Shown: positions 13,010 through 30,563 of the stretch, piece after piece
Numbering within the stretch: the first letter of the stretch is position 1
Layout of the letters: every line of letters starts with the position of its first letter
The notes under the pieces: model-generated
The model's database searches: none
Told to the model about the DNA's origin: nothing
Seen by the model: only the letters and a program-made list of their open reading frames with translations
Position numbers and translations under genes: made by a program
Assembly (NCBI RefSeq): GCF_000004075.3
Contig: NC_026658.2
Span: forward strand, 13,628,075 to 13,692,074
DNA length: 64,000 nt
Source of the DNA: Cucumis sativus
Taxonomy: Eukaryota > Streptophyta > Magnoliopsida > Cucurbitales > Cucurbitaceae
Direction of reading: 5' to 3'

Positions 13010-13850
13010 ATTATAAAACAACTGTCTCCATAGTCTCAAGATATGCTTCACGAATATTTAGTATCATTAACACCAATACTTTGGTGGAGAATTGTAAACA
13101 ATAGCAAATTTGACAAAATATTTACAACATACGACTAATTTTTCATAACCATCCATAATAGATATTAATATGCTTTTATCAGTGATATTGACACTCACTT
13201 ATATAATCTAAAATTTTATTATAATTTATAAATATTTTATTATTTTAAAAAATGCACCAACTATCATAATTATTGAAACGTGTTAAAAATTAATCACTGT
13301 ATCAATATGAATTGATATTTATTTGCAAACATCTATCTTTTAGATATTAGTTATTTTAAATTAGATACTAGTTAAAGAAAAATGGTTGTAAATAATAAAT
13401 GTACTCAAAACATTTATAAAATATAATAAAATTCGATGAATTATATTCGAAACTACAATACTAAAAGTTATCCCACTTTATAAATATTCCAATTTATTAT
13501 GCGAAAGCAAGTTAATCAGATTATAAAACAACTATTTTCATAGTATTTACTATCACTATCATAAATATCGAAATATCGAAGTGTGTTAAAAGTAATCACG
13601 TTTATTTGCAAACATTTATCTTTTAGTGGATATACATCAACAAATAACAATTCAATTAGACATTAATTAAAGAAAAAATATTTAAAACAATAAAATTGTG
13701 CTTGCAATGACAACAATAAGATTTATGATAATAGAGTCAGCATCATCACATTTTATAAATTACTTGTCATATTTACCATATTCGTAATATAAAAAGCAGT
13801 ATACAATATTTACAAAATATAAGAAAATTTGATGAGATGGATAATATTAA
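13010..13850. repeat. Imperfect direct repeats of an AT-rich element
   Basis: Two long diverged copies are visible. The TTATAAAACAACT...CATAGT block occurs at about 13012 and 13521. The block running from GTGTTAAAA through TTTATTTGCAAACAT and TATCTTTTAG to TTAAAGAAAAA occurs at about 13270-13395 and 13572-13685. A third partial block (ATTTACAAAATATAAGAAAATT through AAAAGTTAT) at 13805-13857 resembles 13409-13470. It may be nested or duplicated copies of a MITE-like element. No coding capacity. Confidence 0.5.
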
Positions 13851-14129
13851 AAGTTATGAAATTGAGTGTGGTATATTTGAAAGGAAGTTAATAAAATTAG
13901 GAATAAATTGATATTGGAATATAAAGAAAAAAAATGGGAGAAAAAGAAGTTGGGGGTAAGAGTAGAATTTAGTGGACAGTAAAAGTAAAAGTAAAAGGGA
14001 GTGAGTAACGAGAGGATGGATAGAATTAGAGAAGAAAGAATAAAAATCGGAAGGATAAGAAGACAAAGGGATTAGGGCCGCTAATCCCATTAAACATACG
14101 TACGGACGTAGTAATTTTAGTTTTTTTAG

Positions 14130-14139
14130 TATATAAAGG
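14130..14139 (+). promoter_or_regulatory. Probable TATA box of the helicase gene
   Basis: TATATAAAGG, followed by a leader that fits the 5'UTR and 5'UTR intron seen before the ATG at 15049. Assignment rests on sequence and position only. Confidence 0.45.
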
Positions 14140-14457
14140 GGAAAGATAAAGGAAATTAGGGAGAGATTAATTTGAAACTCTTTTACCCAACCCCAACCAG
14201 AGTTTTTAAAAATTAAAGTAAATAAAAAAAAAAAAAAAAAAAAAAAGAAACGAGGGAGGGAGGGAAAAGCAGAAAAAAAAGGAGAAATTATATAATAATT
14301 ATAATTATAAATTTATATATATAAATATTTACGTAGCAAAAGGAAGATATTTTTGTTTTCGTTCTCTCGAAGCAAGGCGCTTTTTTATCTCTCCCTGTTG
14401 TCTACTACGACGAAAATTAGGGTTCCTGGATCTTCCACTATTTTTGCGACTTTTCAG

Positions 14458-14983
14458 GTATCCGCGTCTTTTTGTTTTTCCTCTTCTTCAGGTTCTTCCC
14501 TTCTTCTTCGTCTCCGTATCTTTGTCCTTGCGTGCATTGTTATGATTTCAAACTCTTTCTTATTTCTTGATGATTTTGTTTCTGTTTTTTTTTTTGGTTT
14601 CTTTTTTTTTTTTTTTGGTTTCTTTTCTTTTCACCTTGGGGTTTTATTCTTTAGCTTTTCTTTAGTTGATGTAGCTGCAGATCAAGGTTATCTTTCTGGG
14701 TTATATTTCTTTTGCTGAAAAGAATATGGGATTTGAGACCGATTAATATGTGTGTATATTTTTTTAAAAAGTTGTGAGTCTGATGTTTGTATTTTTTTTT
14801 TTTTTGGGTTAATCGAAGGACGCATTTATTTTTATGTTTGGGTATCGAGTTTGTCGTGGGGTTGATTTAGCTTTGCATCGGGATATGCTTGTGTTATCGA
14901 CTGTATTTATGCATGTTCGAACTGTTTATTTATTTTTTTTCTGATGTGGAGGGTTAATTTGTTTATTGATAAATAATGTGCAG
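14458..14983 (+). other. 5'UTR intron of the helicase gene
   Basis: TTTTCAG|GTATCC is a donor-like site, and AATAATGTGCAG at 14983 is a good acceptor 65 bases before the ATG. The interval is T-rich, as plant leader introns usually are. An ORF at 14353-14718 spans the donor and is low-complexity F/S/L-rich, so I treat it as non-coding. Confidence 0.6.
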
Positions 14984-15048
14984 AATTTGTTGTAATTTGG
15001 AGTGGATTGGCGAACATTTTTTTTTGAACTCGTGAAAGGGTCTCAACT

Positions 15049-19900
<4,852 letters not shown>

Positions 19901-20386
19901 CGTGTACGTTTTTAAATTATTTACAGTGTTTAGGTGATGGGTAGAGGAACCCGTTTCTGCCTGAATAGAGTATTGTTTTTTTTTTCTTCTTTTTTCTCTT
20001 CGACTATTGGTGTTAAAAAAGTGATTATTGTCAAAACTTATTGTCATTATGGGGGAAAGGAGAAAACGTTGTCCATTTTGGGGCCCATTAGGAATGTAGA
20101 GTTGTGTGCAGTGTTTCTTTAGGTGTTGGTTAAAATGGTACTAACAAAGTAGGATCACTTTGTTCTTTTTGCTCGTCTCATATCAAGTCGGAAATATGGT
20201 GAATTGGTGGTTGAAGAGATCTCAGGGCTTTACTGTTCGGCCGCTTTTGTGTTTTCCATCAATTAGGTCAAGTTCCTTTAAAACCCAGTTTGCTTGCTAG
20301 GCTATTCCTCGAGCTTCTTGGGCCATCTTCTTCTTCCCCTTCCTGAAGAATTTCATAGTTACTGTAATATTTTGTTGTTGACCCCA

Positions 20387-20392
20387 AATAAA
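20387..20392 (+). terminator. Candidate poly(A) signal of the helicase gene
   Basis: A canonical AATAAA about 490 bp after the stop codon, in a T-rich 3' region. Plant poly(A) signals are loose, so this is only a plausible candidate. Confidence 0.3.
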
Positions 20393-20399
20393 TTTGAAA

Positions 20400-21660
20400 C
20401 CTTTTTGTTAGGGCATTATGATTTCAGAACGTAGAAACCAGGTTTTGTTGGGTTAAATTTTCCATCACATACAGCAAAGAATGTACACATTTTACTCATT
20501 TTAGCTTTTATATTTCCCAGTTTTGTCTCTTTAGTTCAATCCAATCAATATTGAGTAAATTTCCTCTCTACAACATTAGATTACTCACTGTTGGTCAAAC
20601 AGGTTGGTCTTATGGGTTTATTTTTCTATTTAAACAAGTAATGATGCTCATGGATGTACCATAATGCAAGTTACCTAACTTGTTAAATTTTTGAGAAAAG
20701 TGAAAAAACTTGGGAGTAAAGAAAAAGCAATCTGTTCCTTTGTTTTAGTCTAAATGGCAGTTGGGCAGTTGTATAAATATACTAAATAGAAAACTACAAA
20801 TTTCACAGAATGTTTACATAACATATAATGGTCAAAGAATCATGTACATCTCCATTCTCGAATCAAACTTCGCTGACATCTAACATTTCAATATCTCCTC
20901 TATTTTTACAGAATGTGTCTTATTGTTGTTAATTTCTCTTCATCTCTGTCCTTGTCATTCTAAATCTATCATTGTACGTGTGAAAACCAGTACATTTTCT
21001 AGATTCTGAGCTAATCGAGTTAAGCATTTCAATTTAACCACTTAGATCCGTCATAATTGAGCCGATAGTGATGCAAAATTGGGCATTGGATATGTGATTA
21101 GCATGAGCAGATGATCATATGGTTTTGGAAAATATCATATTTAATTAGAGACATCAAAACAAACCAAGGGACCAGTGGTCCCTCATTTAATGAATTTGGT
21201 TTAGAAGCATTCATATCTTTACATAAACAGTGTCCGTCATGTTTATAAAAGAGGATACTTTTAATGTCGAGTAAAATATTTTTCACAAACTTTCAAACAA
21301 GCAAACAAATAGCAATAAAAACTACTTCCGTCAACTTGTGAAGACCTTTTTTCTTTCTCTCTACATACATACATCGATTTTGAAGAAATATTCCATAAAG
21401 CTAAGAGAGAAAAAGAAAAGATGCTGTATTGAAACTGAGAATCATATACAAACCCACATCATAGCATCAGCAAATGCACAAAGAAAACTCAATCATTATA
21501 GTGATGATATTTGTTAATAAGGCTATTATTATTGTCTTGTGTTTAATGGTTTAAAGTCACTTTCTTTATAGAAAAATATAATTTTTTTGTTGAACAAATG
21601 GGGAATGTGATGAGTGAATCCATGTTTGTGTGTATTTGGTTATTGCATAATGCATATAGT
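20400..21660. other. Intergenic region, helicase to F-box/kelch gene
   Basis: About 1.3 kb with no recognisable gene or clear mobile element. ORFs are 62 codons or fewer and unsupported. The right end grades into the promoter of the F-box gene. Confidence 0.65.
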
Positions 21661-21666
21661 TTGTAT

Positions 21667-21674
21667 TATAAAGG
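21667..21674 (+). promoter_or_regulatory. Candidate TATA box of the F-box/kelch gene
   Basis: TATAAAGG about 580 bp upstream of the start codon. The implied leader is long and may contain an intron, so this assignment is tentative. Confidence 0.3.
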
Positions 21675-22253
21675 AAAAGAGAAAAGCTGGAGAGAAAAAT
21701 AAAGAAGAAAGAGAGGATTGAATTGAATTGAATGACATTGACTTGTCTTTCTCTTCTTTCCCCTAAAAATTGGGTTTTGACCCATTAATGGTAACAACAA
21801 AGAGGACCCTTGTCATTAGAAGTTTCTTGTCCTTTTGTCAGACTTGAAAAAACTTTGATTAAAAATTGAAACTTTATGATCTTAATTAGGACAGCCTTAT
21901 TCAAAGAAAAATGGGTTAAAATCCGGTTGAAAATATCAGTAATTAGGCGTAGATTACTACTGCTTCCCACCCAGCTATAGGCTTTGTATTCATTTCGGGT
22001 TCAAACACACAGGCTTTTCTTTCTCTCACGTTTTTGTGGGTCTTTCTTGTTCATATTTGGTTGATTTTTAAGCGGCTTTTGGGGTCAAAAGCTGAGCGTA
22101 TTGGGTTCAGTTTTCTCTGTTAGATCAGATTTTTGAAGGGTTGAAAGTTTTGAGCTCAACCAACCCGTGATCCGACTCTGTTTCTCTTTCTTTAACCTTG
22201 ATTTGGACTCTGGGTGTTGCTGGAAATTGACTATATGGTTCTTTGCTTCCGAA

Positions 22254-24787
22254 ATGAACGAATCGGTTGAACCCTCTTCAAGAGCTCAAAGGGGAATTCG
22301 AATTCAAGCTCCACTGGTTAGTCGAATTGAAATATTCTCTGTTTGTGTCATTTTTTTTGTTTAGTTACCACCATTGCTATCCATAGAGTAGCCGAGTAAG
22401 TTATCCGTGGAAATTATGCAATTTTATTCTGGGTATTTTCGCTTAAGAGCGCTATTCTGGGTTTTTCTTGACTCCCAACTCCTCGCATTTCTTGTTTACG
22501 ATTCTCACTTCGTGAATTTCTGGTGAAACATTGTAATTTGAGAAGGATTTTAAGGTTTGGTGGGCTCGGTATGATTCTCGCGCCTGAATTCAATTATTGG
22601 GGTTTCCTGCGGTAGGTTTTTGTTAAGTTCCTCGATTCTGAGCAAGTTGAGGAGGATTTTGCATTTTACGAGCGCATCTTTTTACTTGATGTCTTCTTCC
22701 GATAGGATTCTGTTGAATATTCTAAATTATCTTCTGAGCTTTACTTTTATGTATTCTGTTGAATGCTGGATCACGTTTTTAATATTCTCTGAGAATTGAT
22801 TCTGAGTATGTTAGCAAAGATGCTTTGTTTTGGGGATTTTGGATTTGTTTTCGATCAAATTCTTTCTGGTGTTATTCATTTGCTATTCAATTGAAGAAAC
22901 AGTAGTTTTTATGCGGATGGTACTTTCTTTGTGATGAAGGGTAATGGCAAGTTTTGATGCCTTTCATTGTATTACTTCTTTTGAATCTGAACATGTGAGG
23001 AACTTGTGAAGGATTGTGAAGTATGAGTGTGAGATTCATGTGAATTATAAGGAGATCTATTTATTGGTGAATAGATTTAATTAAAAAATCTTCAAGATGA
23101 ACTTTGTAAGATAAATGCAATATTACCGCCAGTAGGTGTATATTGAGCGAGACTTTTCATGGCCCTCCATTGATATTTACAAAAGTATTCATACCTTGAA
23201 GGAAATTTTGAGATGCGCTTCAATCTTTTAACTCATTAGTTTGTTTCGGTCTTCCTTGTGGCGTGGTTGGTACAGAATTCCAGTTGCACTCTACCATAGG
23301 ATCTATGCTCTTTACTTCTATTGTAGCTTTGGGTGTAATCTCCTGATGAAGTGTTGTTCTTTCTAGAACACTTGGAGAAATAAGACCATTTATCCGAATA
23401 TAGTGTCAAAAGTTTAAGATTGAGTTGAATGTACATGATCAACTAGTTTTCATAGGGGGTTACCTTTGTCTTCTTTCTTCCTTTCTGGCAAGTTGTCGCA
23501 TAATTTCTTTTGCATCTAACTGATAATATTTTGTAGGTTGATTCTGTGTCGTGCTATTGCAAAGTAGATTCAGGCTTGAAAACAGTTGTTGGAGCTAGAA
23601 AATTTGTCCCTGGCTCAAAAATATGTATCCAGCCTGATATTAATCCAAATGCACATAGAAGTAAAGCTTCGCGGAGAGAAAGGACCCGAGTCCAACCTCC
23701 ACTCCTCCCTGGCCTTCCTGATGATCTTGCCATTGCTTGTCTAATTCGAGTCCCTCGAGTGGAACACAGGAAACTCCGCCTTGTTTGCAAGAGATGGTAT
23801 CGACTTCTGATGGGAAACTTCTATTATTCTCTAAGGAAAAGTCTTGGCATGGCAGAAGAGTGGGTCTATGTCATCAAAAGAGAACGTGATCGAAGGATCT
23901 CGTGGCATGCCTTTGATCCCACCTACCAGCTTTGGCAATCACTTCCACCTGTTCCTGTTGAATACTCGGAGGCCCTTGGTTTTGGCTGTGCTGTTCTCAG
24001 TGGTTGCCACCTCTACTTATTTGGTGGGAAAGATCCAATAAAGGGATCAATGAGGCGGGTGATTTTCTATAGTGCTCGTACAAACAAATGGCATAGAGCA
24101 CCTGATATGCTTCGGAAACGTCACTGTTTTGGCTCTTGTGTTATAAATAACTGCCTTTACGTTGCTGGTGGTGAATGTGAGGGAATCCAGAGAACTCTTC
24201 GTTCAGCTGAGGTTTATGATCCCAACAAGAACAGATGGAGCTTTATTTCAGATATGAGCTCAGCTATGGTGCCATTCATCGGTGTAGTTCATGATGGGTT
24301 GTGGTTCCTGAAAGGACTTGGAACTCGCAGAGAGGTCATGAGCGAAGCCTATTCTCCCGAAACTAATACTTGGACAACAGTAAGTGATGGCATGGTTTCT
24401 GGCTGGCGCAATCCGAGTATCTCTTTGAACGGACAACTTTATGCCTTGGATTGCCAAGATGGATGTAAGCTTAGGGTTTATGATAGTGCAACAGATTCAT
24501 GGAACAGATTCATCGATAGCAAGCTCCATTTTGGAAGCTCTCGTGCTCTAGAGGCTGCTGCCCTAGTTTCGCTTAATGGAAAGCTTTGCATTATCCGGAA
24601 CAACATGAGTATCAGCCTAGTTGACGTTTCAAGTCCCGATAAAAGGGTTGAGAGCAATCCTCATCTGTGGGAAAATATTGCTGGGAGAGGTCACTTGAGG
24701 ACTCTAGTTACAAATTTATTGTCCAGTATAGCTGGCAGAAACGGGTTGAAGAGTCATATTGTGCATTGTCAGGTGCTCCAGGCATAA
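22254..24787 (+). CDS. F-box/kelch-repeat protein (At1g55270/SAGL1-like)
   Basis: Substrate receptor of an SCF ubiquitin ligase. Two exons: 22254-22316 (21 codons) and 23537-24787, 437 aa in all. The join gives RIQAPL|VDSVSCYC, which matches what I recall of Arabidopsis At1g55270. The F-box is at about 78-112 (LPGLPDDLAIACLIRVPRVE...CKRWYRLL) and binds SKP1. It is followed by kelch repeats from about 125 to 370, with LYLFGG, LYVAGG and repeated YDP..NRW/YSPETNTW blades. The C-terminus ends SHIVHCQVLQA. At1g55270 is, I believe, SAGL1, reported to promote turnover of CER3 (wax) and PAL1 (phenylpropanoid). That function is transferred by homology, not shown here. The ATG at 22254 is chosen because the upstream in-frame ATG (22167) adds non-conserved hydrophobic residues. 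The intron is 1.22 kb. Confidence 0.95.
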
Positions 24788-25395
24788 GAAGCCGAAGGTG
24801 GGTCAATTTTTTTTTCAACGGCACGGTGAAAGTGGAAGGCAGAGAGAAACTATTATTTCGGAGAGCTAAAGGAGAGAACATGGATTTGGTTCAATCAAGT
24901 TCTGACCTCTTCAGTTGCCTTCAGATTGCCTAATGGTGAAGCTGTTGATTTAATTACAGGAGGAGGGCTTAGTTCTAGAATTTGCTTTTGGAATGAAGTT
25001 CCCAGATAATTTCATTACATTCTTGAACAGAAGGCAAATACTTGTAAGTAAATCTTTTTAATCAATCTCAGGCTAGTTTGTTTATTTTGTTGGGGATCTT
25101 ATGCTAGTAGTACTATGTAATCCTTGGAGATGCCTTGTGAATATAAACATTTCATTAGAATATAAACAACACAAGATTTATGGCTGCTCACGATTAATTG
25201 TAATCATTGACAAATTGGTTTCTGGTTTACTTGATGAAGATCTTACAGTCACTATGGTTTAAATGAAATCACAGTCAAAGACCCAAAAATAAAAATTAAG
25301 CACTTATCATGTGCTAGAATATAAATGATCAATATTAAAGGAACTACAAGAACTTATTAAAAGAACTAATTCTCCCATAGAGATGAATGATTGGT
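24788..25395. other. 3' flank of the F-box/kelch gene
   Basis: Presumed 3'UTR followed by AT-rich intergenic DNA. An ORF overlapping the end of the F-box CDS (24667-24933) is an out-of-frame shadow. Nothing else is seen. Confidence 0.6.
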
Positions 25396-25551
25396 TCAGT
25401 GACTCTTTAGCTGATTGCGAAAGTTGCTGATAAAAGCTTCAGCTCTTTCATTTATGTCTTCTTTCCCTTTCGTTTGCTTCATTATTGGAGAATCTTTGTC
25501 CTTCTTGTTCTTGCTTTGGACTTGAATGAAAATGTCTCTGCAGCTTTCCAT
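25396..25551 (-). CDS. Possible small DUF761-like protein
   Basis: A 51-codon frame from an ATG at 25551. The open frame continues upstream to about 25640 without an ATG and is then closed by a TAA. The C-terminus, KEDINERAEAFISNFRNQL, resembles the conserved end of plant DUF761 ('cotton fibre expressed') proteins, where an ERAEAFI.RF..QL motif is typical. The rest is Lys/Asp-rich and unremarkable. Known small DUF761 proteins are usually longer, so this could be a truncated gene, the last exon of an unseen gene, or a genuine micro-protein. It lies between the convergent F-box/kelch and DUF538 genes. No function can be given. Confidence 0.4.
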   Translation of the reverse strand: MESCRDIFIQVQSKNKKDKDSPIMKQTKGKEDINERAEAFISNFRNQLKSH

Positions 25552-25639
25552 TGCAGTAATGGGATTTGGTATTATGAAAGAATTAGAAATGATATCAGTG
25601 GAGTTTGAATGTGGGGGCTGAGTTGCCAATGGAGTTTTG

Positions 25640-26918
25640 TGTTTTTATAAGCAAGTAGGTGAGGAAGAGTATAAAATGAAGCTGAAAACTAACGCCAACA
25701 TTGATCTTATTTGGATTATTATATTGTAAACTTACTGAATGGAAAAGCATATGAATATGATTTGGTGCATTTCAATGAGATATTTGACTTTCCCACGAGG
25801 GATTCGACGAATTATTTAACCTTTTTTATTTTTTATGATTATTGTTGTTATTATTAACTTATCATTATATCATTGTATTACTGCTGAACATGAAACTCGT
25901 GCTCCTAATTGATTAATACTTTAGTTATTCGTTCGGTATAACAACAAAGTTGACTCTTCTTCTCTCTATTGGCTGGTCTCTCTTTTCCCCATATCATCTT
26001 CGAATAGTAATTTAAATTTGTTAAGCTTAAACCTGTTGCTAATTGATAACTCGTTGAGATTGAAATTTACTTACTTTTGGTTATTAATTTTGTTGCTAAC
26101 TTTATATTCTCATATTTCTAACATCTCTTAATATATACATGATGAAAATAAGCCAACTTTAAGTTCAACTAACGTTCAATTGGTTGTGATACAAAAATTT
26201 ACTTTGCTCACTGCTCAAACTTAAGTTTATTCAGTATTTCAAAATGATCTTAAACATGTTAAAAAGTGATTTTGTTTCGAAATCAATGGAAGGACACGGT
26301 TTACTTTCTGGTTTATTATTTTAATGGTTTCTTTTAGTCTTATGATTTGAGGTGTGAACGGTAAAAATCCCACAGAACTCATTCCATTGAAGTTTGAATG
26401 AGATCTCATTCTTCAAAAACATAGAACACATAACCCAACCAAACCCCATCAGCTTCTTCAAGACAACAGAGTGAGGGAATCTAAGAAACATAAAAGATAA
26501 TTTTAAAATATTTTTGACTTGTTACCAGAATCTTTATCTTGTTTTGAATCATTGAACATTTTAATTACTCAAGAGATTCTTTTATCCTCATTTTGAATCG
26601 TTGAATTTCAAAATTACTTTGGCAATCTTTAATCGAATAAAAGATGACAAACTCATACTATTTAATATACCGTTTCATTCATATGCATTGAGTTTATAAG
26701 AAACCTCAAATGCCAATGTTTTGGGCATTTCTTTTTGAGGATGAAACTGAAAGACACATCAAATATTAACAATCATATCATAGGTCTTCCAAGATAGACG
26801 TTTGGCATTTTGGTGTCTAAACTGAGACCATATACCTAAAAACTCCTAAATTTCTTCTTCTGCTCATTTCGATAATGCAGCAAGAAGAACTTCAAGAACT
26901 TGGACATGTGAAGACGAG
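25640..26918. other. AT-rich intergenic region
   Basis: No gene or clear repeat recognised. Its left edge would be the upstream region of the DUF761-like frame, and its right edge the 3' end of the DUF538 gene. Confidence 0.6.
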
Positions 26919-29090
26919 CTACTCGGTGATTAGCATCTGGATGTCACCTATCGGCGGCGGGAGCTGTGAGTACCAATGAAAAAGTGTTAGCATGATACAA
27001 CTGCTCTCCAAAAACATATTCAATCTCTGTAGTGTATTCTTTTAACTCATACTCAACAAATGAGGTTAGCATATTGGTCTGTCATCTAAAATTACACTGT
27101 AATAGAGCACATCTTGCATAATATTCCCTCGAATAAGTAGCTAATCCCAAAGACCAATACAAATTAACAGCAACATGTTCGAGAAGCTAAGAAATAAGTG
27201 ACAAACAGAGAGGCCAAAACAACAATCATATTCGAATATCAAGCAGCCAGAATAACTGTGTTCATTGGAGGACTACAGTAGCAGAATTCAAAACAGTAGC
27301 ATATGTGCTCATGAAGGTAAATCAACTCAGCTTCAACTCTTAGTAACTTCTAATTGATGTATTAAAGCATTAATTAACAGAATAAAGGTGAAAAAATGAA
27401 GGCAGTATAGCTTAATCTGGTCATCTGTTCACTAAAGCTGTGACATGAAACAACCGCAGGCCCAATAAGGCAATAACTATTAAATATAATCCAAACTCAA
27501 CAAAGATGTAGAATAAAAGTTCAAATAATATAAACGAACGAATAGATCATTAAGCTGTTTGTATGAAATGACCACTGACACCAAAACTTAATTGAAACAA
27601 CCTTGATAGAACCCAGATGAATCGGTTTCAATTTTCATTCTTCACTTTCTTCATATGAAGAGAAGAAAACATTAATTAAATGTTTAAAACGTTGAATTGG
27701 CATCTCGGAACATTTGAGAACCGAGGAAAATGAGGGACGAGGATCCCTATTGTCCTAATTGTTGTTCAGAGGTTTAGCACAGGAATGCAAATGAGATGGA
27801 CAATCCAAATGGTTTGGTTCCCTTGGTCATCTGGGTGATATCCCGACTCCTCTTTTATGTCCGTTCTCTTTTGGTTAATAAATACTTTCGTCCCTACTTA
27901 AAAGAGGAAAACAAAAGTTCTACCATGAAAGATTCTGTGCATTCACAAACACTTTCATTTTCTAAGTGAGAATTGAACCAAGAACGTTTAAGATAGTAAT
28001 TGATACTTTATCCGGAGAATTATACTCGGAATGACACTTCATGAATTTTTCATTACAGGATAGATTTACAAACCACGTGTATGAATTAGGTTGAACCTTC
28101 TTTTAAAAACTCTATACTCCTCCTGCATAATGATAACTTGAAGACAAAGGCTGCCTAACATGATGATACCTTCATGACAAAGGATGATTCCCTCACCAAA
28201 AATCAACACGTCAAAAGAAATATTCCACAAGTGTGTGAAAGATAAATTTTACAAAACAAAGTTAACGAAAAAATAGCGGTCAAAGTCTAAATTATCTTGA
28301 ACTGCTTCCTACTTACATTTGAGTTCATACATGCCATCATGTTTTCAATACAAGATTTCTTCAAACATCACATAATCTATCACACTTCTTGAACAAATTA
28401 TCGTCCAATAGAATAGCAATATCGAATCATAAAATTCGAAGCACGAACAAAACATAGCGATCAACAGCAGGCAACACATACCCATGAGTTTATGATAATC
28501 AGTAAAGATAACAGACCCATGTAAGATTCTAAAGAACACAAAACGGATAAAGAAAAAGAGATGCAAATAACAATCAGAAGCTGGAGGGGCGGCTGAGAAT
28601 ATACCTCAAGAATCCGTTTCCAGGAGCCAAGAGAAGTGGCCAAAGCATTATCCTGACATGAGTGGATAGTCTTAAATTGATCGATGTCGAGCTTCTTGTT
28701 GATAAACCCAACTTGGAAGTAGATATTATCAGAAGGCGGCAAATCAACTCTGATTTCCTTCACATCGAACCAGAGAAACAACTTCTGAACCTCGATACCG
28801 TCGAGATCAGTGATGGACCCATATTCGAGCTTCCCAGTAATGGTTTTATGGTAATAAACCAAGTAATCGAAATGGATGTAACAAGGTTTGGCCAAATGAA
28901 CGACAAATTGACCATCAGAGGAGAGAGTGTAGTCGAGGACGGAGTCAGGTAAAAGGCCACTGGGAAGGCCATATTTGGGGAGAACATCATAGACAGTGGG
29001 AGCATCAGATCCTGCTGCAGAAAGCGAAGGAATAGAGGTCAAGAAGACGAAGAAGGTGAAAAAGATTAGACCCAGATGAGATCCCGCCAT
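26919..29090 (-). CDS. Secreted DUF538 family protein
   Basis: Two exons: 28605-29090 (162 codons) and 26919-26963 (14 codons plus stop), split by a 1.64-kb intron, giving 176 aa. Residues 1-25 are a hydrophobic signal peptide ending SLSAAG. The core has the DUF538 layout (YDVLPKYGLPSGLLPDSV, CYIHFDYLVYY, ITGKLEYGSI, KEIRVDLPPSDNIYFQVGFI). The last exon reads LPPPIGDIQMLITE, a typical family ending that the first exon alone lacks. The ATG at 29090 is used because the 14 codons upstream start only with TTG. DUF538 proteins are plant-specific, of uncertain biochemical role, and in some species linked to trichomes or stress. It corresponds to At1g55265 by position. Confidence 0.9.
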
Positions 29091-30563
29091 GGATGGAAAC
29101 TGGGATTTGGAAGGTTGATGGTTCTTTCTCAAAAAATGAGCACTTTCAGTTGGTGAAGCAATTGATTGAGGAAAAGGAACAGAAAAATGAGAAATGGCGG
29201 TGATGGGTGATGGAAATTTGGAGGGTTAGATTTGGAAATGGTTAGTTTTGATTGTTGATTTGTCGTTGAAGAAGATTTGACAAATGTAAATCACCCTTAT
29301 CTTTCTCACCTTCCCCTTCTCCGCTGTAGTTCATTGGTCGCGTTTCCCGTTTGAAACCCAAAAAAATCTCTCTTTACCCCTAACATTTATCACCATCATC
29401 ATCTTTATCATTACTATCATCATCTTTTTATGGATCTTCCCAAAAATTTAGCTTTCGCTGGAGACGACTTTGATACATCATTTACATTCTGTTTTATGTT
29501 TTAGATTTGGTGTAATCTTCAAACTTTTGTTTAGAAAAGTTGTTTTTGGATTCTGTTATATAAATTCTACAAAGTTTTCAATTTAAAATTATATTAAAAC
29601 ATAATTAATACTATTTTCATACTCTTGTTCTTAACAAACTCTATTCACAATGAACTTGATGCAAATACATTGTCTAACTTAAATTAGATTAAAAATTACT
29701 ATTTCTAGTGTCACACCTTAAAGTTCCTTCAATTTTTAATTCTATACTCTGTTTAATTTTTGGTCTCCCTACTTTCAATTATTTTTTTAAGTTTTGTCTA
29801 AGACGAAAACTGATTAAATAATAATAACAATAATTTTCAAGCAACGAACCGGATATATTTTCAAAATTCATAATAAAAATGTTATAAATAACAAAATGCT
29901 TAATAAGTTAGCATATGGAAGACTAATTTTTTTCCCAAAAGTATGCATGCCAAATTTGAACATACTAATTAATGAAACGTTTTAAAGATCGATTATACAC
30001 AATTAATCATTAGCATCATGATGTAGCCATTTTCACAAGTTGTTTATCCTTTGTTATAATGTTTATTAATGATTAAAATATGTCTAGTTTTGTCGTTAAA
30101 AAATAAACATTGATTATAACTATACGAATTTCATATAGGAGGTCGTGTTAATTGCTATTGAACTAGGTTTGCTTTGACATCTGTATTTGATCATTTCATC
30201 ACGTATTTAAGTTTGTATTGCAACATTTAATCAAATTAGCTGCCAACCAACCAACACAACTTTTTTTTTTTTTTTTTTTTTGTGTCAATCACTTTCTAAA
30301 TGTGTCCTCAAACCTTTCAACAAAAAAAAGGACAATTACTTCATCCAAAGGTAACATGTAATCAATGAAATTAAATATTAGAAACTACATTTAAAAGTAA
30401 TGGTTATGAAACAAATTTGAAAGAGTTTATATCATGATCTCACTCAAGATAATTATCATAAAATTAATTATAGCTAAGCAAACATATATGAAATAATTTT
30501 ATAATAATTAACTAATGGAACATTTTATTTTCTCTTTTTTTTTTTCTGTTTTTTTTTTTTAAT
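29091..30563. other. Intergenic region, DUF538 upstream to LTPG 3' end
   Basis: Contains the DUF538 promoter and leader (29091 to about 29400), then AT-rich DNA with a T-run near 30260-30281 and another at about 30537-30560. No gene seen. Confidence 0.65.

Larger units (their letters stand above)
9790..14129. other. AT-rich intergenic region with decayed repeats
   Basis: This is about 4.3 kb between the divergent PP2A and helicase genes. I find no supportable coding region; the ORFs are short and of low complexity. It contains a SINE-like fragment near 11.45-11.59 kb, a 16-bp direct repeat (12073-12088 and 12156-12171), and a series of related AT-rich segments from 13.0 to 13.85 kb. Confidence 0.7.

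Noticed and set aside
14353-14718. 121-codon plus-strand ORF before the helicase
   Set aside because: It spans a good 5'UTR splice donor, is low-complexity F/S/L, and its T-rich second half lies in the leader intron.
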